Shown here: in pieces, positions 22,878 through 30,536 of the stretch
How the letters are laid out: each line of letters begins with the position of its first letter
Position numbering within the stretch: position 1 is the first letter of the stretch
Assembly: GCF_003946085.1 (NCBI RefSeq)
Contig: NZ_RHOB01000020.1
Location: 1-42,732, forward strand
Source: Levilactobacillus angrenensis
GTDB taxonomy: Bacteria > Bacillota > Bacilli > Lactobacillales > Lactobacillaceae
Length of the DNA: 42,732 nt
Direction of reading: 5' to 3'
Position numbers and translations under genes: made by a program
Notes under the pieces: generated by a model
Seen by the model: only the letters and a program-made list of their open reading frames with translations
The model's database searches: none
Told to the model about the DNA's origin: nothing

Positions 22878-24611
22878 TTATTTTGTAGCGTCAAATTGGT
22901 AATCGGCACTGTAGAATGGTACCCGGTAAGCCCGGTAGGCGTAGGCCTTGTCCGCCGCACTCTTCATCGTGGCGTTGAAGACTTGCTTGCCTGACTTGGT
23001 GACTTCGATGACGTTACTTTGCGCACCGTTGTGCTTGTAACCGAAGTCAATCAGCGTGTTGCCATTTGGCTGCCGTTCGGCGTAACCGATGACGTAGGTG
23101 AAATTGTCCTTCCCCAGTGACTTCCCGTAAGACCAGGTCGTCTTGATGGTCATCTTCTTGGCGTCCACGTGATATTGCACGGCTTGGGAGTACTTCCCAG
23201 ACGTCTGCTTATTCCCGTTCGTAACGGCAATGTTGTTGTCGTACAACAGGAAGTCTTCGCTGTTCGCGGAGTTCTTACCGCCGTTGTTCAACAGGTAGAT
23301 CCCGTGTTGACCACCGGTGATGACCGTGCCCTTTTCTGGCTTCAACAGGTATGGCCGATAAGCCTTAGGCCAAGTGGACTTCTTCTTACCAGAGTAGATC
23401 CACTTGATGTGGTCGGTCTTGTAGTCCAGCTTCATGATCATGTCTTGGTTCCGGCTAGAAATGACGATGGACTTGTCATTCTTGTCATAGTCCACGGCGT
23501 TTTGGTGGAGCCAGTCAATCTTCCCGTCGGCGCCCTTCGCGTACTTGGTCCACATGGATTTCGGCAATAATTTCTTCATGTCGATGACCTTCACTATTTT
23601 TCCCGTCTTGTGGGAAACTTCGACCATGGTGTCTTCCTTGTACTTGGACCCGTCAGAAACGGTGGCTAAGAAGTTATGGTTGGGCAGTTCGACCAAGTCA
23701 TGGTGAATGACCGTGGTTTCGCTGTTGGCCTTGGCCGCAGCCTTACTGATGCTGGCGGCGTCAGAACTACTGGTGTTGGCGGCAAAACTGTATTCTTTGT
23801 AGACCCGACCTAAGTAGTCGGTTTCAAGTAAATCGTTATAAACGTCGGAGTTGACGTCCTTCTTCGACAGCATCATGATGTGACCGCCTGTCCACTGTTC
23901 AATCGTGTGTTGGGAGTAGTCGGTGCTGTACCACCGCACGGCGCCGTCTGCGTCAATCGCAAAGGGTTGCTTGGTGGTCCGGTTCATGATGGTCAGCTTG
24001 TTTTTGCCGATTTCCATCTTAGATTTGTCCACGTTTTTAGTTGTAATCGTGGCGTTGGCGACGTAGGTCGGTAATTTACCCGTCTGCATCTTCAGCGTCT
24101 TGGTCTGGGTCTTGCCATCTTTGTTGGTGGCGGTAATCTTCACCGTGTTGTTGGTAGCCGCGTACAGGCCGACGACCGGAACTTGGTGCGTCGTGGTGTA
24201 GCCACCCTTAACGGTGTTGGTGATCGACGTTTTGTCGGACTTGCCCACGACCGTGTAGCTGACCTTTTCGGCGTCTTTCGTTTTAAATGTCACTAAGGCG
24301 GACAGGGGGGACGTCTTGTACGGGTTGACCTTGACGTAAGGACTGTCCAATGTGTACTTACTGTTTTGCGCTGCTGCTTTATAGGTTGCGGTCAAACTTT
24401 TCTGACTGTCTTGACGCGTCGTGATGAGCTTGGTATCCAGATTCTTCTTGATCTGGGTATCCGTCAACACGGACTTATTCGTCTTGATCTTGTAGCTCGC
24501 CGCCGATGAGGTTGACGCGCTCTCGGAACTAGAACAACCGGCCAAACCGACTGTCAGAACTGCCAGGGAGGCAACAGCAAGCGTTACCATCCGGGGGTGT
24601 TTGAATTGCAA
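22878..24611 (-). CDS. arylsulfate sulfotransferase (AssT-like) lipoprotein
   Basis: About 577 residues, exported and lipid-anchored: a lipobox LAGC puts the modified Cys at 26, followed by a Ser-rich linker. An N-terminal beta domain (about 90-185) precedes a beta-propeller. The four residues known to be essential in E. coli AssT have counterparts: His about 304 (VIHHDLVELP), His about 369 (WLHQNAVDY), Arg about 387 (VISSRNQD) and the nucleophilic His about 436 (GGQHGIYLL). It would move sulfuryl groups between phenolic compounds outside the cell. An ATG at 24620 directly abuts the AAAGGAG; the TTG at 24611 is spaced 9 nt and is preferred. It is divergent from the acyltransferase operon. Confidence 0.8.
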   Translation of the reverse strand: MQFKHPRMVTLAVASLAVLTVGLAGCSSSESASTSSAASYKIKTNKSVLTDTQIKKNLDTKLITTRQDSQKSLTATYKAAAQNSKYTLDSPYVKVNPYKTSPLSALVTFKTKDAEKVSYTVVGKSDKTSITNTVKGGYTTTHQVPVVGLYAATNNTVKITATNKDGKTQTKTLKMQTGKLPTYVANATITTKNVDKSKMEIGKNKLTIMNRTTKQPFAIDADGAVRWYSTDYSQHTIEQWTGGHIMMLSKKDVNSDVYNDLLETDYLGRVYKEYSFAANTSSSDAASISKAAAKANSETTVIHHDLVELPNHNFLATVSDGSKYKEDTMVEVSHKTGKIVKVIDMKKLLPKSMWTKYAKGADGKIDWLHQNAVDYDKNDKSIVISSRNQDMIMKLDYKTDHIKWIYSGKKKSTWPKAYRPYLLKPEKGTVITGGQHGIYLLNNGGKNSANSEDFLLYDNNIAVTNGNKQTSGKYSQAVQYHVDAKKMTIKTTWSYGKSLGKDNFTYVIGYAERQPNGNTLIDFGYKHNGAQSNVIEVTKSGKQVFNATMKSAADKAYAYRAYRVPFYSADYQFDATK

Positions 24612-24696
24612 ATGAGCCATCTCCTTTAAAAATTGTCGAAAAAATGGGGGAGTGGTCACTAAGACCAAGCTCCCCCAACGCTATGTAACACTTAAC

Positions 24697-24762
24697 AATA
24701 TAACACTTTTGCCGACGGCACTTTGTTAATAAAAACTGACTCTTTTGTGAACAAATTGTGAA
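24697..24762 (-). promoter_or_regulatory. arylsulfotransferase promoter with 11-bp-phased TTNACA repeats
   Basis: On the minus strand TTCACA occurs at 24762-24757 and 24751-24746 (11 bp apart, N5 between), and TTAACA at 24729-24724, a further 22 bp on. A TATATT -10 (24702-24697) lies 21 bp beyond the last repeat. Direct TTNACA hexamers phased by 11 bp about 20 bp before a -10 are characteristic of PhoP-type OmpR-family boxes. The regulator itself is not in the window. Confidence 0.5.
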
Positions 24763-24844
24763 CTTTATGAATTCTACTATAACTAGCGGATTATAAAGCG
24801 TAATGTAAAACTTGACTGGTCTTTTTAAGCAAGAAATAACGTTA

Positions 24845-24910
24845 TCTAAGAAATTCTTATTTTCTGTTTAGAAAACCATCAGGACGTCAGGGTTAATCAG
24901 ATGATATAAC
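24845..24910 (+). promoter_or_regulatory. conserved activator box and promoter of the acyltransferase/ligase/SsuA operon
   Basis: TCTAAGAAATTCTTATTT (24845-24862), five variable bases, then TTAGAAAAC (24868-24876) and, exactly 28 bp later, a -10-like TATAAC (24905-24910) with no recognisable -35. The same arrangement occurs on the minus strand before the ssuC gene. The palindromic core TAAGAA-A-TTCTTA and missing -35 suggest an activator, possibly LysR-type, binding just upstream. Confidence 0.75.
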
Positions 24911-24956
24911 TAAAGACGTATTAATTACGGGGCGACCCGTTAGAAGAGGTGAGACC

Positions 24957-26135
24957 GTGGCCGAACGGAAAAAACGGCGGTATTTACATGAAGTTGATCT
25001 CATGCGGGTCATGTTTATCGGTGGGGTGTTGCTCAATCACACCACGACGGCATTTGAGAACCGCTTAGTCGATACCACGAATAGTCAATTACTGTTGGAA
25101 GCGACCCACTTGGCCCTGCATTTTACCCGGATGGGCTTTATGTTCATGACGGGGTTGGTGTTGGTCCTCAATTATTACAACCGTGACCATCAATGGCTGC
25201 GCTTTTGGAAGAAACGTTACATCAGTTCAGGGATCCCCTATATTGCCTGGAACGCGATCATCATGATCGTGGCGACGTTGATTGCGAGTGGCGGCATTGA
25301 TTGGCCGAAATATTGGGCCCATTTGGGGAACGCGTTGCAGTATGGGAATGAGTATTACATGTATTATATTGTGGTGACTTTCCAGCTGTACCTGCTGTTC
25401 CCGGCAATCGTGTATATGTTCAAGAAATTGCCGACCCACCATCTGGCCATCATTGGAATCAGTGGGGCCGTGCAGTTGTTCTTGATCACTGGGATCAAGT
25501 ACTGGTTGCCCCACATTGATACCAGCAATTGGCTGTGGTGGTTCCGAGCTTACGGCAACAACGTATTTGTTTACCAGTTCTACTTCGTGGTGGGGGGCTT
25601 CGTGGCCATTCACTACGACGACGTGGTGGCCTTCATTGAGAAGAACCACAAGTTCATCAACTGGATGGCGGGCCTACTGGCGATTGGCACGGTCTTCTTA
25701 TTCTTCGGTGACCGCGATATCTTACAGTTGAGCCGCAAAGCCGTCTTCTCCGTGCACCAGCCGTTCATCTTCATTTACGACTGCTTTATGATTTTATTTG
25801 TTCTCTGGTTCGGCCTGCAGTACGCCAAAGCGCGCCAACACGGCTTACCAGACTGGCTAGACAACCTGATTCAGGCCTTCTCCAAGGTTTCCTTCGGGAT
25901 TTATCTCTGTCAAAGTTTACCGATCTTTGCCTTAAATGCCATTTTGGCCCACATCAGCTTGCCCGCTTGGGTCTTACTACTCTTGCTGCCTGTCGGTTAC
26001 CTGTTCGTAGCCGGTGGTGCGCTGCTGATTTCATGGTTCTGCTTCAAGGTACCGCCATTCGGTATCCTGATTGGCCGGCCCCAATGGCACTTGTTCTCGA
26101 AAGGAGCACGTTCACATGTCAAAAGTAACGCTTAA
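24957..26135 (+). CDS. membrane acyltransferase, family 3
   Basis: A 392-residue integral membrane acyltransferase of the Acyltransferase_3 (OatA/NodX-like) family, with about ten hydrophobic helices. The N-terminal family motif is visible (YLHEVDLMRVMFIGGVLLNH, about 9-28, with the conserved His), and the region around 60-100 (FTRMGFMFMTG, then KKRYISSGIPY) is typical. It should move an acetyl or other acyl group to an extracytoplasmic glycan, teichoic acid or lipid. GTG start at 24957 with GAGGTGAG upstream. It overlaps the ligase gene by 20 bp, so the two are translationally coupled. Confidence 0.82.
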   Translation: MAERKKRRYLHEVDLMRVMFIGGVLLNHTTTAFENRLVDTTNSQLLLEATHLALHFTRMGFMFMTGLVLVLNYYNRDHQWLRFWKKRYISSGIPYIAWNAIIMIVATLIASGGIDWPKYWAHLGNALQYGNEYYMYYIVVTFQLYLLFPAIVYMFKKLPTHHLAIIGISGAVQLFLITGIKYWLPHIDTSNWLWWFRAYGNNVFVYQFYFVVGGFVAIHYDDVVAFIEKNHKFINWMAGLLAIGTVFLFFGDRDILQLSRKAVFSVHQPFIFIYDCFMILFVLWFGLQYAKARQHGLPDWLDNLIQAFSKVSFGIYLCQSLPIFALNAILAHISLPAWVLLLLLPVGYLFVAGGALLISWFCFKVPPFGILIGRPQWHLFSKGARSHVKSNA

Positions 26136-27642
26136 ATTAACCAATCAATTAAAAATGCACGCTAACGACCAAATCATCAAGGATGAGGCCCGCGACCAAT
26201 GGTATACCGGTGCGGAACTCGCGGCTGACGTCGATCAACTCGACGACCAGTTACGCGGCCTGCACGTGGGCCACGGTGACGTGGTTTACGTTTGCCTGCC
26301 AAACTCGGGGATGTATCCCGTCTTGACGCAAGCCATCTGGGAAATCGGCGCCATCATGAACCCGGTTTCGGCCAACACACCAGCGGCAGAAATGTTAGCT
26401 GACTTGAAGGAACACGACTACGCCGCTGTTATTGTGGCCGATGACTTAGTCGACGCCGTGTTAGCTGACCGGCAGACGCAACGGGCTGATTTGAAATTAA
26501 ACACGGCCGACAACTTGACGGTCATTCGCGACACCCAGGTAGCCGGTCACGTGGCCGCAACGCCAACCGAAGAGGATCTGGCCTTGATTTTGCACACGTC
26601 TGGGACGACTGGTAAGCCTAAGCGGGTTGGCTTGACCCATGACTTGATTCGGCACGGCGCCCAACACGATATCGACGCCCACCGGTTAACGGCCGCCGAC
26701 ACGACGCTGATTACCATGCCAATGTTCCACATCAACGCACAGGTCGTCTCCGTCTTATCGACACGCCTGTCTGACGGTAAAATGGTCATCACGCCGAAGT
26801 TCTCCGCGAGTCGTTTCTGGCTACAGGTTCAAAACAACGGTGTCACTTGGGCTTCCGTGGTCCCAACGATCATTAACATCCTGCTCTTAAACGACAAGGC
26901 CAAGGCGGCTTACAACGACCAAACCCATTTGCGCTTCGTACGTTGTTCTTCCTTCTCCTTGCCACTCGAAAAGCTGACCGACTTCGAAGACACGTACCAC
27001 ACGCGCATCTTGGAAGGTTACGGCATGACCGAGACTGCCAGTCAATGCACGTTGAATCCCTTTGATAAGCCGAAGGTTGGTTCCGTGGGGTTACCCGTGG
27101 GCACTGACATGGCCATCTTGATCGACGGTAAATTTACTACGACACCCGGTCAATCCGGTGAGATTGCGGTGCGGGGTGATCACGTCATCAAGTCTTACCT
27201 TGATCCCCATCCAGATTCCTTCAAGGATGGCTGGTTCCTGACTGGTGATTTGGGTTACTTCGATGACGACGGTTACCTCTACATCAACGGCCGGAAGAAG
27301 GACATCATCAGCGTTGGTGGCGAAAAGGTCGCCCCAGCACGGGTGGAAAACGTCTTGAGTGAACTGGACTTCATCAAGGAAATCACGGTCATTGGGACGC
27401 CCGACGACCTGTACGGTGAAGCTGTGACGGCGGTCGTTATCAGCCGGCCAAACAGCGGCAGTCAAGCGGACCAAGAACAGGCCATCTTCGACCAAGCCAA
27501 GAAGGCGTTGGCCGGTTACGAACAACCCAAGCACGTCCTCTTCGTTCGCGACTACCCACGTAACGCGACGGGGAAGGTCGTTCGGCCGAAGTTGCGCGAC
27601 CTGGTCGTTAACGATCCGGTGAAGTTGGGTGCTAGCGCATGA
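26116..27642 (+). CDS. AMP-dependent acyl-CoA ligase/synthetase (ANL superfamily)
   Basis: A 508-residue cytoplasmic adenylate-forming enzyme that activates a carboxylic acid with ATP, usually passing it to CoA. Core motifs are complete: P-loop HTSGTTGKPK (about 157-166), PMFHIN, GYGMTETAS (about 301-309), TGDLGYFDDDGYL (about 376-388), GRKKDIISVGGEKVAP (about 392-407) and the C-terminal catalytic Lys in PRNATGKVVRPK. The pattern is closest to oxalyl-CoA or medium-chain ligases, but the substrate is not readable. The open frame extends to 26071; the ATG at 26116 has AAGGAG 9 nt upstream. It overlaps the SsuA gene by 4 bp (ATGA). Confidence 0.85.
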   Translation: MSKVTLKLTNQLKMHANDQIIKDEARDQWYTGAELAADVDQLDDQLRGLHVGHGDVVYVCLPNSGMYPVLTQAIWEIGAIMNPVSANTPAAEMLADLKEHDYAAVIVADDLVDAVLADRQTQRADLKLNTADNLTVIRDTQVAGHVAATPTEEDLALILHTSGTTGKPKRVGLTHDLIRHGAQHDIDAHRLTAADTTLITMPMFHINAQVVSVLSTRLSDGKMVITPKFSASRFWLQVQNNGVTWASVVPTIINILLLNDKAKAAYNDQTHLRFVRCSSFSLPLEKLTDFEDTYHTRILEGYGMTETASQCTLNPFDKPKVGSVGLPVGTDMAILIDGKFTTTPGQSGEIAVRGDHVIKSYLDPHPDSFKDGWFLTGDLGYFDDDGYLYINGRKKDIISVGGEKVAPARVENVLSELDFIKEITVIGTPDDLYGEAVTAVVISRPNSGSQADQEQAIFDQAKKALAGYEQPKHVLFVRDYPRNATGKVVRPKLRDLVVNDPVKLGASA

Positions 27643-28625
27643 GTCGGACCAAGCGGACATTTTTAAAATGGCTGGTCGGCATCGTGCTGGTCTTGTGGGT
27701 TGGTGTGGCCTTTTACGGCTACCAACAAACGGACGGCGCCAAAAGCAGCCACACCAACGGCTTGACGACGGTGACGGTTGGGTATCAGAAGGGCGATCCT
27801 TTTGATATCGCCAAGCAACGTGGCAAGTTGGTCAAGAAGATGAAAGCCAAGGGCTACCGGCTGGTGCTCAAGCAATTCCAAGACGGGAACGCATTGATGC
27901 AGGCTTTGAAATCCGGAAGTATCGACTATGCCCGAGCCGGGGATACGCCGCCCGTTACGGCCCAATCCGCGGGCACCAAGCTGGCTTACGTCGGCGTGGG
28001 GTCCACGAAGGCTAAGGGGTCGGGTATCCTGGTCAAGAAGAACAGTGGCATCAATTCCCTGAAGGATTTGAAGGGCAAGAAGATTGCCTACACCAAGGGG
28101 ACCAGTTCCCAGTACCTGCTGCTCCAACTGCTGGTCAAGGCCGGTCTGGAGGTTCATGACGTCGATTGGGTCAACATGGACCAATCAGCGGCCAGTGTCG
28201 CCTTTGCCAAGGGCAAAATCGATGCGTGGGTCACTTGGGATCCGTATACGGCCCAAGCAGAGCTGACGCAAAACGCCAAGGCCCTGAGTAATGGGGTCGG
28301 CATGAGTAATAACCGGGACTACATTTTGTCCATGCAGACCTATGCCAAGTCGCATAAGACTGTGTCGAAGTACCTGGTGGATTACTTGGAAGACGATATG
28401 CACTGGGCTGATACCCACCATAAACAACTGACGACCATGCTCAGCAAGTCGCTGAAACTGAAGAGGTCAGTCGTGAAAAAGATGGTGGACCGCCGTCGCT
28501 ACAGCATTCGCGGCATGTACAACAGTGTTATCAAGGAACAACAAGAAATGGCCGATAATTTCTATAAGAACGGCATTACGACCAAGAAAATTAACGTTAA
28601 AAGCGCCGTGACCTACTTGAAGTAG
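27639..28625 (+). CDS. ssuA: SsuA/TauA-type substrate-binding protein (aliphatic-sulfonate ABC family)
   Basis: A 328-residue extracytoplasmic solute-binding protein of the sulfonate/nitrate/taurine family (NMT1/SsuA fold). VTVGYQKGDPFDIAKQRG (about 45-62), GSIDYARAGDTPPVTAQSAG (about 92-111) and LKGKKIAYTKGTSSQYLL (about 140-157) follow E. coli SsuA closely from memory. A single N-terminal hydrophobic helix (about 10-28) lacks a lipobox Cys and an obvious cleavage site, so it may be an uncleaved membrane tether, unusual for a Gram-positive binding protein. No permease or ATPase adjoins; SsuB/SsuC lie at 39931-41477 under a matching promoter box. It is translationally coupled to the ligase by ATGA overlap. 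Confidence 0.82.
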   Translation: MSRTKRTFLKWLVGIVLVLWVGVAFYGYQQTDGAKSSHTNGLTTVTVGYQKGDPFDIAKQRGKLVKKMKAKGYRLVLKQFQDGNALMQALKSGSIDYARAGDTPPVTAQSAGTKLAYVGVGSTKAKGSGILVKKNSGINSLKDLKGKKIAYTKGTSSQYLLLQLLVKAGLEVHDVDWVNMDQSAASVAFAKGKIDAWVTWDPYTAQAELTQNAKALSNGVGMSNNRDYILSMQTYAKSHKTVSKYLVDYLEDDMHWADTHHKQLTTMLSKSLKLKRSVVKKMVDRRRYSIRGMYNSVIKEQQEMADNFYKNGITTKKINVKSAVTYLK

Positions 28626-28635
28626 GTTAGGCAGG

Positions 28636-28724
28636 GGTCGCCAATCAGTGAGTTGGCGGCCTTTTTCTGATTAGGAGGACTGAGTGGCGATCACTCAGCC
28701 CTTTTTGGCTTTGCCAAAAAGGGG
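28636..28724 (+). terminator. cluster of three consecutive hairpins
   Basis: GGTCGCCAA/TTGGCGGCC plus TTTTT (28636-28666); CTGAGTG/CACTCAG plus TTTTT (28680-28706); and a perfect CCCTTTTTGGC/GCCAAAAAGGG (28699-28723) overlapping the second. They insulate the ssuA operon from the AT-rich diacid island. 28725-28916 shows nothing else recognisable. Confidence 0.8.
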
Positions 28725-28916
28725 CCGTTACTGTTACTAACGAAATTGGCGGGTGATTTGTGCGGGATTTTGGGAAAGTTAAGGGATGTTTAAGGTTATC
28801 TGATGATAAATGATGGTGAGATAAGAAAAACAAGAAACAGCCAAATCGTATTTTGAGGATAGAGGTGGTGCCGAAGCGAAAACTTTTAACAGTTATTAAA
28901 AACTAGAAGGAAATCC

Positions 28917-29975
28917 TTATTTAAGTTCAATGTGATAAAGATTATTCATGAAGTAGAGGTATCCAAGATAAAGTTCGAATAATTCTACCGTGTTACGTGG
29001 ATCAAGATTAAAGATTTCCTTGATGCGTTCTAGGCGATAGCTAAGTGTGTTTCTATGGATATGTAGCGCTTTTGCAGTATTAACCATACTTCCATTGTTA
29101 TCAATAAATGTACTAAGAGTTTGAATGAGTTCATTACCAGATTCGGATCTATGTTCTTTCTTAAATGTGATTTCAAGCGAAGGGAGAGGTAGTTCACTAC
29201 TTAAAAGCTTATCGACAAAAGCGATTTGTTGATAATAAATTTGGTCTGAACGATTAAAGATTGTACTAATCTTGAGTGCTTGTGTTGCCTGATGAATAGA
29301 TGTGCCAATATCTTTGGTTGCTAGACCAACTCCGATTCGAATTTTTTTGGCTTGGCAGTACTTAACAAGACGTTCAATGGTGTCTTTTAATCTAGTCAGA
29401 ATAATCGTTGTCTTAGCATCTAGAATCACCTTGTAATCGGTCCCATCCATAATTCCCATAGGGAGGTCTTGCTTCTCAATAGCAATTGCGGTTCGTGGTT
29501 TTAGAATGTCAATTTTTAATTGACTGGCCTCTAAGAGAAGTTCAGTTTTTGCTTCAATATTGCTTGTAACTTGCGACCATTGATAAAGAAATCGATTAAG
29601 TGTATTTTCTCTTTGCTTTTCTCTTAAATTACTTTCATTTTGACTTAGCAATAATTCTGTTGCGATTCTTAACAGAGAGGCCAAAGGAGTAACCTTTTTC
29701 GGATCGCCTGTGATTCCGATAACGCCAACAATTTCGTTATCGAAAAAGATTGGCATATTTATTCCGGGTTGTCCATGCTGTCCGAATGATCGGGCCATTG
29801 GTAGCGTCTTTTTCTGCTCAATAGCATCGAGTGCACCCACGTGTAGTGTGTTGATTCTAGAGCTATCCCCGCTAGCGATAACATAGCCATTTTGGTCCAT
29901 TAGATTAACATTATAAGGAATTTGGGCCATCATTTTGTTAACGATAGATTGCGCTAATGCTGGATCAATTTTCAT
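28917..29975 (-). CDS. cdaR: CdaR-family sugar diacid regulator
   Basis: A 352-residue transcription factor: N-terminal diacid-recognition domain (MKIDPALAQSIVNKMM, then NVNLMDQNGYVIASGDSSRI and GALDAI), a central GGDEF-like linker region, and a C-terminal PucR-type HTH (IDNNGSMVNTAKALHIHRNTLSYRLERIKEI, about 300-330). This is the architecture of E. coli CdaR, the activator of glucarate, galactarate and glycerate genes. The open frame reaches 29993; the ATG at 29975 has AAGGTAGG at correct spacing. It is divergent from the diacid operon it presumably controls. AT-rich, unlike the upstream neighbours. Confidence 0.88.
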   Translation of the reverse strand: MKIDPALAQSIVNKMMAQIPYNVNLMDQNGYVIASGDSSRINTLHVGALDAIEQKKTLPMARSFGQHGQPGINMPIFFDNEIVGVIGITGDPKKVTPLASLLRIATELLLSQNESNLREKQRENTLNRFLYQWSQVTSNIEAKTELLLEASQLKIDILKPRTAIAIEKQDLPMGIMDGTDYKVILDAKTTIILTRLKDTIERLVKYCQAKKIRIGVGLATKDIGTSIHQATQALKISTIFNRSDQIYYQQIAFVDKLLSSELPLPSLEITFKKEHRSESGNELIQTLSTFIDNNGSMVNTAKALHIHRNTLSYRLERIKEIFNLDPRNTVELFELYLGYLYFMNNLYHIELK

Positions 29976-30073
29976 AAGATTACCTACCTTCATTCATAAC
30001 TTAATATAGTCGATAATTAGACAGGGTGTGAATATAGCGGTCACAACTAATCAACTAATTTGGTCTAGCAAAG

Positions 30074-30081
30074 TTGTGCAA
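30074..30081. promoter_or_regulatory. TTGTGCAA operator-like site 1 (cdaR side)
   Basis: TTGTGCAA in the context AAAGTTGTGCAAGTGAC, 99 bp upstream of the cdaR start. It recurs upstream of both other transcription units in the island and is a candidate CdaR binding core. Confidence 0.4.
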
Positions 30082-30369
30082 GTGACAAAACATTGGCTAA
30101 TGCCGTAATATAAAATGACTGGATATGTTGATTATCGATAATGTAACCGCCTCCATTATTCTAAACGCATAAGTGCAACTTTTTCAAGCTGATTTACTAC
30201 GGGTAGGCTCTGATTATACTTGAAAATTGTAGGTGATCAATGTGGTTAAATGAAAATATGAAATGTCTAAAAAGGAGATATATCACGCTTTTAAGGGATA
30301 CTGAAGTGGTTGGTACAAGAGAAGTATCTGGCTAACTTGAGTGTTTAACCAAAGTTTGATATTTAAAGT

Positions 30370-30377
30370 TTGTGCAA
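30370..30377. promoter_or_regulatory. TTGTGCAA operator-like site 2 (dehydrogenase operon)
   Basis: The core lies in AGTT-TGTGC-AACT, a perfect 4-bp inverted repeat, 160 bp upstream of the hydroxyacid dehydrogenase start. Confidence 0.4.
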
Positions 30378-30475
30378 CTGCATACATGAATGAACTTACT
30401 TATGTAATACACTAAGACTTGTAAAAACGAACTGGAAATTTTTCTAGATGAGTGTGTTCATAATTTCACTTTTTA

Positions 30476-30530
30476 CAGAAGAGGTGTTAGGCCTATGTCT
30501 CTTCTGAACTTTGGAAAGAAAGAAGTGTAG
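30476..30530 (+). promoter_or_regulatory. leader hairpin and possible 11-residue leader peptide
   Basis: CAGAAGAG (30476-30483) pairs perfectly with CTCTTCTG (30499-30506). The hairpin encloses a ribosome site GAGGTG (30481-30486) and an ATG at 30495. That ATG opens a complete 11-codon frame, MSLLNFGKKEV, stopping at 30530, only 6 nt before the next gene, whose own ribosome site is poor. A translated leader coupled to the dehydrogenase, gated by the hairpin, is plausible but unproven. Confidence 0.4.
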
Positions 30531-30536
30531 TAAGGT

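Larger units (their letters stand above)
29976..30475. other. divergent regulatory region of the diacid island
   Basis: 500 AT-rich bases between cdaR and the hydroxyacid dehydrogenase operon. They contain the TTGTGCAA sites at 30074-30081 and 30370-30377, a related AAGTGCAACT at 30171-30180, and an isolated ribosome-site-like AAAAAGGAG near 30270 with no start codon at the right distance, perhaps the relic of a lost gene. No other gene seen. Confidence 0.6.
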
